Part shown: piece by piece, positions 7,242 to 11,293 of the stretch
Numbering within the stretch: the stretch's first letter is position 1
Layout: each line of letters opens with the position of its first letter
Assembly (NCBI GenBank): GCA_964539665.1
Contig: CAZIKB010000168.1
Location: 1-11,293, forward strand
From: CAZIKB01 sp964539665
Lineage (GTDB): Bacteria; Zhuqueibacterota; Zhuqueibacteria; Oceanimicrobiales; Oceanimicrobiaceae
Direction of reading: 5' to 3'
DNA length: 11,293 nucleotides
The notes under the pieces: generated by a model
Told to the model about the DNA's origin: nothing
Seen by the model: only the letters and a program-made list of their open reading frames with translations
Database searches by the model: none
Made by a program: the position numbers and the translations under genes

Positions 7242-7598
7242 CTAACTTAAGTCTATTATTCTTAATAAATCTGGTAAATCTTTCCTAATAGAGTTTATTT
7301 AGGATGGATAAACCAATATCTAAAAAGAAAACTTTCACATCAAAATTAATCATCTTACTTCCCCCCAAAAAAGCCCCGAATCCCAATTGGTGTTATATGA
7401 AATTCAGCGGCAGTACTTACAAGATAAAATACCGTTGGAAGATAACAAGCTTAGTTGAGCTTAAATATTACGTCTTCTTATCAAAGTAAATATTTAACAC
7501 TCAAAGTTATTAAAATATTATAAATATTTACATATATGTCAAGAGAAAACAACATTAAAAACTTTTAATTGTTTTGTGGAAATGCGTCTATTTATTCA
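7242..7598 (-). repeat. Repeat copy B: 357-bp promoter-bearing direct repeat upstream of the APH-like gene
   Basis: This is the second copy of the element at 5866-6222, in the same orientation and ungapped. Its gene-proximal end is at GTTAGCC (7246-7240). The first five bases GTTAG match copy A and the sequences then part completely (CC and the APH segment here, GG and the SIR2-like gene there). Its distal end differs slightly: copy A has G|TTGAATAAATAG and this copy has GG|TGAATAAATAG. About 6-7% divergence means the duplication is not very recent, or that the copies arrived separately. The same promoter boxes are kept. Confidence 0.85.
7515..7542 (-). promoter_or_regulatory. Sigma-70-type promoter in repeat B, reading into the APH-like gene
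   Basis: On the minus strand: -35 TTGACA (7542-7537), a 16-base spacer, -10 TAATAT (7520-7515), identical in both boxes to the promoter of repeat A. The expected start is near 7508, about 290 nt upstream of the ATC/AAGGAG initiation region of the APH-like gene. Confidence 0.6.
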
Positions 7599-7606
7599 CC
7601 GACTCC

Positions 7607-7661
7607 ACAACCGATCGTTCCGGATATGTATCCAGAACGAATGATCGACAAGGACAGTTGT
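7607..7661. other. Imperfect hairpin beside repeat B, attachment-site-like
   Basis: Nested complementary blocks can be paired: ACAAC/GTTGT (7607-7611 with 7657-7661), CGATC/GATCG (7612-7616 with 7643-7647), GTTC/GAAC (7617-7620 with 7635-7638) and GGATA/TATCC (7622-7626 with 7629-7633). A two-base loop closes it, and unpaired bulges of 4 and 9 bases lie on one side only. Extra unpaired bases on one arm and outer AAC/GTT ends are features of folded attC strands, but the core boxes are not a good match, and a regulatory dyad is equally possible. There is no T-run, so a terminator is unlikely. Confidence 0.45.
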
Positions 7662-7906
7662 CCCAACAATCCGTTTACACAGAGTGATAAATTTCCGAAT
7701 TTACAAAAACATTTAGTTTAAATATACTAAACGATCGATATACAAAAAGACATTAAATTACAAAATTGAAAAAGATCGAATCAAATAAGCATGGTCTTCG
7801 TAGATTCAGACAGCGAAAACAGAATGCTGGCACAATCTTGGAATTCGAGAGTTAAAATGTTCTCCTAAACACCGAGAAAATAATGGCATAAAAAGTGGCT
7901 AAAAAG
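7662..7906. other. AT-rich intergenic stretch with one small dyad
   Basis: No convincing gene is seen in this stretch on either strand. It contains a small dyad, TTTAGT (7712-7717) with ACTAAA (7726-7731), followed directly by CGATCGAT. It separates the repeat-flanked block from the anti-sigma gene. Confidence 0.4.
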
Positions 7907-7915
7907 TGTTATAAT
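7907..7915 (+). promoter_or_regulatory. Extended -10 promoter of the anti-sigma kinase gene
   Basis: TGTTATAAT is a perfect TGnTATAAT extended -10 box. No good -35 box stands 16-18 bases upstream, which is normal for extended -10 promoters. A start near 7922 gives a leader of about 25-40 nt to the possible start codons at 7946, 7958 and 7964. Confidence 0.5.
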
Positions 7916-7945
7916 AGTAAGAATTTGAAAGAAATTATGTGGTAA

Positions 7946-8365
7946 GTGGAATCTTTCATGTACATGAACAATCGCAGAAAAAATATTACCGTACTGAGCC
8001 GAATGCAAAACCTTGATAAAGTTGTCGCTGAGTTAGTAAATTTTGTTGCGGGAAACACCACTATCAAAGAAGACGCCATCGAACTAGCGGTGACCGAAGC
8101 CGTGGCCAACGCAATCATTCACGGTAACAAGAGTGATCCCAGAAAAAAAGTCCATGCACACATCTCGATTAATCCGCAACAGATAACTCTCCAGATAGCT
8201 GATGAGGGATTAGGATTCGATTACAAGAAACTGGCTGATCCAACAAAGCAGGAGAATCTTTACAAACAGGGTGGGCGTGGTATCTTTTTCATCCAATATT
8301 TCATGGATGAAGTTAAATTTAATCGAACCGGGAATGAAATCACCATGATAAAATATGTGAATTGA
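7946..8365 (+). CDS. RsbW/SpoIIAB-like anti-sigma regulatory ATPase (HATPase_c_2)
   Basis: The product is 139 residues from GTG 7946; ATG 7958 or 7964 are equally plausible starts, because no clear Shine-Dalgarno decides. GHKL ATP-binding motifs are present: N-box ELAVTEAVANAIIHGN (46-61, with Glu51 and Asn55), G1 box DEGLGFD (86-92) and G2 box GGRGIFFI (109-116). Size and motif spacing match the RsbW/SpoIIAB class. These are serine kinases that bind and inhibit a sigma factor and phosphorylate a STAS-domain antagonist in partner-switching control of stress or surface responses. No STAS, PP2C phosphatase or sigma gene adjoins it, so its partners are elsewhere. It is transcribed alone and convergently with the HEPN-MNT pair. 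Confidence 0.88.
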   Translation: MESFMYMNNRRKNITVLSRMQNLDKVVAELVNFVAGNTTIKEDAIELAVTEAVANAIIHGNKSDPRKKVHAHISINPQQITLQIADEGLGFDYKKLADPTKQENLYKQGGRGIFFIQYFMDEVKFNRTGNEITMIKYVN

Positions 8366-8443
8366 TCACTATAAGACAGAGATAATGATTTCAGTCTTCG
8401 TCACAAAATGATTTTCCATCAATGTCACCACCTTTTTATTCTC

Positions 8444-8465
8444 GCCTAAACTTGTTCAGTTAGGC
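8444..8465. terminator. Hairpin between convergent genes, possible terminator
   Basis: GCCTAAACT and AGTTAGGC form an 8-bp stem with one bulged base and a TGTTC loop, in the gap between the anti-sigma gene and the convergent HEPN gene. No strong T-run follows on either strand, so it is at best a weak bidirectional terminator. The arms also contain GTTAGGC and GCCTAAC, but they are too close together for an attC. Confidence 0.35.
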
Positions 8466-8493
8466 CTAATATATTTCTCAATACGGGTCTAAG

Positions 8494-8838
8494 TTATTTC
8501 ATGGCCTGAATAGCATAGAGGGCTTCTTCGCGTGTAGCCGATTCTCCTGGATAACGAAAATTCACTGCAAAGGGGGTAAGGTATGAAAGTAATTCTTTAT
8601 GCATTTCTAAATCAGACGCAAAAGGTAAACATAGTTTCATCAAAGCCAATAAATCATGAACCTTATCAAAGCGTTTCTTTGTTAATTGCAGAATGGCTTT
8701 GAGATATTTTTCTATTGACTGTTGAGCATGGAAACCAGCAGCGTCATAATTTGGATGTTTTCGTGCCCTGTATTCCCTTAAGGCGCTATGATAGTCGCCT
8801 TCAGCTTTTTCCACCCACTCATTAATCAGTCCGTTCAT
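8494..8838 (-). CDS. HEPN-domain protein, probable toxin of a HEPN-MNT pair
   Basis: The product has 114 residues, is helical, and carries the HEPN signature AAGFHAQQSIEKYLKAIL (33-50) followed by KVHDLLALM (59-67) and RYPGESATREEA (95-106). A possible R-x4-H ribonuclease motif is RFDKVH (56-61), although in well-studied HepT toxins the motif lies nearer the C-terminus. The start overlaps the end of the nucleotidyltransferase gene by 17 bases, implying translational coupling. By family knowledge HEPN proteins of such pairs are RNases or RNA-binding toxins neutralised when the MNT partner adds AMP to them. It could also be a non-toxic HEPN paralogue. Confidence 0.85.
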   Translation of the reverse strand: MNGLINEWVEKAEGDYHSALREYRARKHPNYDAAGFHAQQSIEKYLKAILQLTKKRFDKVHDLLALMKLCLPFASDLEMHKELLSYLTPFAVNFRYPGESATREEALYAIQAMK

Positions 8839-9172
8839 AAATCACCTTGCCATGATTGAAAATATCTTCTATAAAAAAATCACCATTTTGCAGGCGATTC
8901 TCAATCTGCTCTGGAGTTTTAACAATAATATCTAATGGAAATGAATGATCTAATGCTAAGGCTATTTCTGAACTCAATTTCCAGGTTGATTTATTGGTTT
9001 CAACAATCACTAATAAATCAACATCGCTTTCCGATGCGGGACTACCGTTTGCATATGAGCCAAATAAGATTATTTTATCGGGATTAAACTTTTGAATGAT
9101 GGTATTAGCCAGCGATTTGATCTCATCAAATTTAGCACAGCGCATACCAATGATCGATACTGAATCTTGCAT
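8822..9172 (-). CDS. Minimal nucleotidyltransferase (MNT), probable antitoxin of a HEPN-MNT pair
   Basis: The product has 116 residues. It carries the minimal nucleotidyltransferase motif with the GSx10DxD spacing typical of MntA antitoxins: Gly38-Ser39, then ten residues, then Asp50-Val-Asp52. A further acidic residue at Asp81 (PLDIIV) completes the metal triad. MntA-type enzymes AMPylate the HEPN toxin to silence it. The ATG at 9172 has at best a weak GGA upstream; an alternative Met is residue 10. It is the first gene of the pair and overlaps the HEPN gene. Confidence 0.87.
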   Translation of the reverse strand: MQDSVSIIGMRCAKFDEIKSLANTIIQKFNPDKIILFGSYANGSPASESDVDLLVIVETNKSTWKLSSEIALALDHSFPLDIIVKTPEQIENRLQNGDFFIEDIFNHGKVIYERTD

Positions 9173-9193
9173 TGGTTATTCCATAATTTATAA

Positions 9194-9223
9194 ATGATAG
9201 CCTATGTTTTGCACATACTTCAA
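9194..9223 (-). promoter_or_regulatory. Possible promoter of the HEPN-MNT pair
   Basis: On the minus strand: TTGAAG (9223-9218), an 18-base spacer, TATCAT (9199-9194). It would start about 15 nt upstream of the nucleotidyltransferase ATG. Both boxes are imperfect. Confidence 0.35.
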
Positions 9224-9254
9224 TATTTATCAAATAATTCTTCAATTTAACCTT

Positions 9255-10142
9255 TTATTGAAATATCGTAAATGACTTAATCACCTCAACCCGTTTGTCC
9301 GCATCTATTTCTGCCGCCCATTTCCAGACATCATTCAGGCCGGCTTTGAAGGTACGGGCGTAGCCCTCGCCATGTTTTATTGTTTCTCTGGAGCGAAAAA
9401 CCAGCGAGTCTTTAGTGGCAATTGCTATTAGATACTCAAAAGCAGTGCTTTTACCTGAAGGCAGGGTGGCTGTAAATGAATAACCGGCACGGGGTATGTG
9501 CCGATCTTTAGCAGGCAAAAGTCGGTTCGATTTTTCTAAAACATTTGGAAACATCAGGTAAATTGTATCGTTGCCGGACAGGTTAAATACGTTTAAATAG
9601 CAATCCTTGGTAGCATTGACATCAAATGACAACGCCTCACCCTCTTTGTAATTCTGTTTCGAGAGAGTTATTTCCAGTAGAAACGACGGATCAGCTTGCT
9701 TTTCTTCAGCAACGACAAAGAAGCGGTTTCTGGCATGGCGTTTAATGATTTCAGTGCCCTCAAAGTTGGCTACTTTTGTTTCTTCCTCCCACTTGTCCTC
9801 TTTTAATATCCGGCCTCTGCGGCTCTCGTGAATAAATTTAGCAAAGGACTCCCCTGCATCCATAACTTCTCCTGATTCTCTCATTACTTCAAACTGATGT
9901 AGAAATTGACCGGCCGAAATAGTAATCCCGAGCGCTTTTTCAATGGCATTGCTGCGGGCACGCTCCCGGGCGCGCTGTTTGGCCTCGTCCGTAGTCATGT
10001 TTCCAGCTATCATGACTTCTCCAGCTCCTTCAACCCACTGCCCCTTGTCCTGGGAATAGAGGATTTTGCCATGAGTTAAAAAAGCTAAAGTCAACAACAG
10101 AAATAAATGCTTTACAGAGTAATTAATCGTTTTGGTTTTCAT
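9255..10142 (-). CDS. Exported LPP20-like/DUF4384 protein
   Basis: The protein has 295 residues. It has a signal peptide (about 1-30), an N-terminal LPP20-like region (about 35-145: EGAGEVMIAG, DEAKQRARERARSNAIEKALGI) and a C-terminal DUF4384 domain (about 153-250: EGEALSFDVNATKDCYLNVFNLSGNDTIYLMFPN). DUF4384 domains are beta-sandwiches found in exported proteins, often beside serine/threonine kinases or peptidases of surface-stress systems. The molecular role is unknown. No kinase domain is fused here and no partner gene adjoins. The ATG has no clear Shine-Dalgarno, but a good promoter lies at 10199-10227. It is transcribed as a single gene, away from the plus-strand gene at 10734. Confidence 0.85.
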   Translation of the reverse strand: MKTKTINYSVKHLFLLLTLAFLTHGKILYSQDKGQWVEGAGEVMIAGNMTTDEAKQRARERARSNAIEKALGITISAGQFLHQFEVMRESGEVMDAGESFAKFIHESRRGRILKEDKWEEETKVANFEGTEIIKRHARNRFFVVAEEKQADPSFLLEITLSKQNYKEGEALSFDVNATKDCYLNVFNLSGNDTIYLMFPNVLEKSNRLLPAKDRHIPRAGYSFTATLPSGKSTAFEYLIAIATKDSLVFRSRETIKHGEGYARTFKAGLNDVWKWAAEIDADKRVEVIKSFTIFQ

Positions 10143-10198
10143 ATTTTTGATATGGTTAAGTGAATGAAATTCTATTAACAGGTCAAATAATAACTATA

Positions 10199-10227
10199 AA
10201 TATAATCTAAGAAAGAACACTTGTCAA
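10199..10227 (-). promoter_or_regulatory. Strong sigma-70-type promoter of the DUF4384 gene
   Basis: On the minus strand: TTGACA (10227-10222), a 17-base spacer, TATATT (10204-10199). Near-consensus boxes with ideal spacing give a leader of about 50 nt. Confidence 0.65.
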
Positions 10228-10323
10228 GATAAATTTGTTAACTAATTGATAAAAACAACGAATTGCATTATTTAAACTTATTGGTGATCTAATAAAATAT
10301 TGTATTTGGTTAACATTATTTTC

Positions 10324-10351
10324 TTGACTTTATATTATTATCATGTATTAT
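10324..10351 (+). promoter_or_regulatory. Promoter upstream of the small ORF and the truncated exported-protein gene
   Basis: TTGACT (10324-10329), a 16-base spacer, TATTAT (10346-10351). It points to the right, about 60 nt before the small ORF at 10415 and about 380 nt before the gene at 10734. Confidence 0.5.
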
Positions 10352-10414
10352 TATTAATGATGCAGGAAAGAATAATCGCCTTCATCGATTAAAATCAATT
10401 GCAGGGGAGAAAAT

Positions 10415-10519
10415 ATGTTTATTATCACAGAAATTTTGATAAAAACACAGGTCATATCATGCGAGGCCTTTAATAAAAGGTTTCGCTTTTTATTTATCAC
10501 TCCTCTAATTGTTTGTTGA
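10415..10519 (+). CDS. Possible 34-residue small protein, hypothetical
   Basis: A short frame runs from ATG 10415 to TGA 10517-10519 and encodes MFIITEILIKTQ..., partly hydrophobic, with two cysteines. Its only support is a good Shine-Dalgarno, AGGGGAG (10403-10409), five bases before the ATG, and an upstream promoter with correct orientation. The stop falls directly against the boundary of the 123-bp inverted-repeat element. It could be a leader peptide or a chance frame. I do not recognise it. Confidence 0.3.
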   Translation: MFIITEILIKTQVISCEAFNKRFRFLFITPLIVC

Positions 10520-10642
10520 GACTGTCGAAAAAGTTTTTGTTTTCAGTCAACCTCATGCTGAGCAAACAGAATATTCGAAAAGAATTGACAAGGCCATCCT
10601 TCGACTCCGCTCAGGATGAAGTTAAAGTACTTTTCGGCAGTC
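10520..10642. mobile_element. MITE-like 123-bp hairpin element, no coding capacity
   Basis: The outer ends are inverted repeats: GACTGTCGAAAAAG (10520-10533) against CTTTTCGGCAGTC (10630-10642), complementary at all but one substitution and one extra A. Inside lies a second inverted pair, AACCTCATGCTGAGC (10549-10563) against GCTCAGGATGAAGTT (10609-10623), with two mismatches, plus a small hairpin CATCCT/AGGATG (10595-10618). Short elements of nested inverted repeats with no gene suggest a non-autonomous transposable element or dispersed hairpin repeat. I see no convincing target-site duplication. Confidence 0.6.
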
Positions 10643-10733
10643 GCGTCAGATATTTTAAATAGCTAATTGAATGTTTCAAGTCAGTTATTACTGAAGTTAG
10701 TTTAGTAAACACGTTTCTTATCGGGAGAAAGCC

Positions 10734-11293
10734 ATGTACAGATACAAAATTATTCGATTAACTCAATTAGTCGTGATGTATTTCATTTTTACCGCGACGG
10801 CTTTCTCTCAACAAAATAAACCTGCTACGCCTGAGCAAAAAATATTTGATTTGACCATTGGCCAGGTACCGGGTCTGGAAACAAGTCTTGCGGTGACTTG
10901 GTTTGCACCTGCAGGAATGGATAACTTTATAATTGAGGTCACGAAGCAAATTTCGGGTGAAAGTCGACAACTGTTTGTATCAGGCAGGAATTTTGTTCAG
11001 GTTGAGGACATCAATCCAAATAACGACTACACTATCTCTGTTTCAGCCGTTGATGCGGTGAAGAAAATTATTGCTCATTCTCCAGAAGAAAAATGGTCTG
11101 GAAAACAGAATCGGGAAATTCTGAGAAAACAAGCTTTTGCCACATCCGCACTACAATCGCAAGCTCCTGCATTAAACGTTACCCTAATTAGTCTGGAAAG
11201 CAACGCATTTCCATTTATTTTTACCACAATTAAAGTTGACACGGGCGGCAATGCAGTCCAGGGATTGACCCCGGATAATTTCAAGGTGTTTGA
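10734..11293 (+). CDS. Exported protein with FN3-like and VWA-adjacent region, 3' end outside window
   Basis: An open frame runs from ATG 10734 through the window edge (186 codons, no stop). A strong Shine-Dalgarno, GGGAG (10723-10727), stands six bases upstream. A signal peptide is clear (MYRYKIIRLTQL, hydrophobic core, ending TAFSQQ at about 26). Residues about 38-105 look like a fibronectin-type beta domain (TSLAVTWFAPAGMDNFIIEV, NNDYTISVSAVD). From about 147 the pattern NVTLISLESNAFPFIFTTIKVDTGGNAVQGLTPDNFKVFE matches the stretch that precedes von Willebrand A domains in many secreted bacterial proteins. So a VWA domain may follow beyond the window; this is inferred. Role unknown, probably surface or secreted. 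Confidence 0.85.
   Translation, partial: MYRYKIIRLTQLVVMYFIFTATAFSQQNKPATPEQKIFDLTIGQVPGLETSLAVTWFAPAGMDNFIIEVTKQISGESRQLFVSGRNFVQVEDINPNNDYTISVSAVDAVKKIIAHSPEEKWSGKQNREILRKQAFATSALQSQAPALNVTLISLESNAFPFIFTTIKVDTGGNAVQGLTPDNFKVF

Noticed and set aside
7304..7489. 61-residue plus-strand frame inside repeat B
   Set aside because: In repeat A the corresponding ATG is AGG and a Trp codon becomes TGA, so the frame is not conserved between copies, and it lies antisense to the promoter and leader.
5866..7598. Composite transposon with the APH-like gene between insertion sequences
   Set aside because: The flanking repeats contain no transposase frame, have no inverted ends, and end at integron-like core boxes instead.
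8444..8465. A second attC site, from GCCTAAC/GTTAGGC boxes
   Set aside because: The boxes are only a few bases apart; an attC needs roughly 55 bases or more with inner L boxes. A plain hairpin explains it.
10767..11284. Minus-strand frames of 67 and 69 codons near the right edge
   Set aside because: They overlap antisense the exported protein starting at 10734, which has a signal peptide and a strong ribosome site.

Overview
The window most likely comes from an uncultivated bacterium of the FCB group (KSB1, Calditrichota or Ignavibacteria-like). The main clue is a large secreted fibronectin-type protein ending in an NYPNPFNPTT-type C-terminal domain, the signature of cargo for the type IX secretion system in these lineages. 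Exported DUF1566 and DUF4384 proteins, patchy Shine-Dalgarno sequences and AT-rich intergenic DNA fit this. The placement is inferred from protein style only; no rRNA or other marker gene is present.

Layout. (1) 1-4620: an inverted-repeat element, then a minus-strand operon of three exported proteins: a DUF1566 (C-type-lectin-like) protein, a 1023-residue protein with four near-identical 99-residue FN3-like repeats and a sorting domain, and a small membrane-anchored protein. (2) 4687-7668: a mobile-looking block read on the minus strand. From its upstream end it runs: imperfect hairpin, 357-bp repeat B carrying a promoter, aminoglycoside-phosphotransferase-like gene, 357-bp repeat A carrying the same promoter, SIR2-like gene, attC-like site. 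(3) 7700-8500: an orphan RsbW-like anti-sigma kinase on the plus strand. (4) 8494-9172: a HEPN-MNT toxin-antitoxin pair. (5) 9255-10142: an exported DUF4384 protein. (6) 10143-11293: a promoter, a possible tiny ORF, a MITE-like 123-bp hairpin element, and the start of an exported protein that runs off the window.

The most notable part is block 2. The SIR2-like gene has the anatomy of an integron gene cassette. Its 5' end reads G|TTAGGG, its stop codon lies inside CCCTAAC (the exact complement), and a 131-bp attC-like imperfect palindrome follows. The two 93%-identical repeats match at constant offset up to G|TTAG and then diverge, which is where integron integrases cut (G^TTRRRY). Each repeat carries a TTGACA-16-TAATAT promoter pointing into the gene behind it. 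The simplest reading is a remnant cassette array in which a promoter module alternates with payload genes (a resistance-like kinase and a probable defence protein). No integrase gene is in the window, and the phosphotransferase has no recognisable attC of its own, so this remains an inference.

Together, 4.7-9.2 kb looks like an accessory region (SIR2-like protein, phosphotransferase, toxin-antitoxin pair) between genes for surface and secreted proteins.
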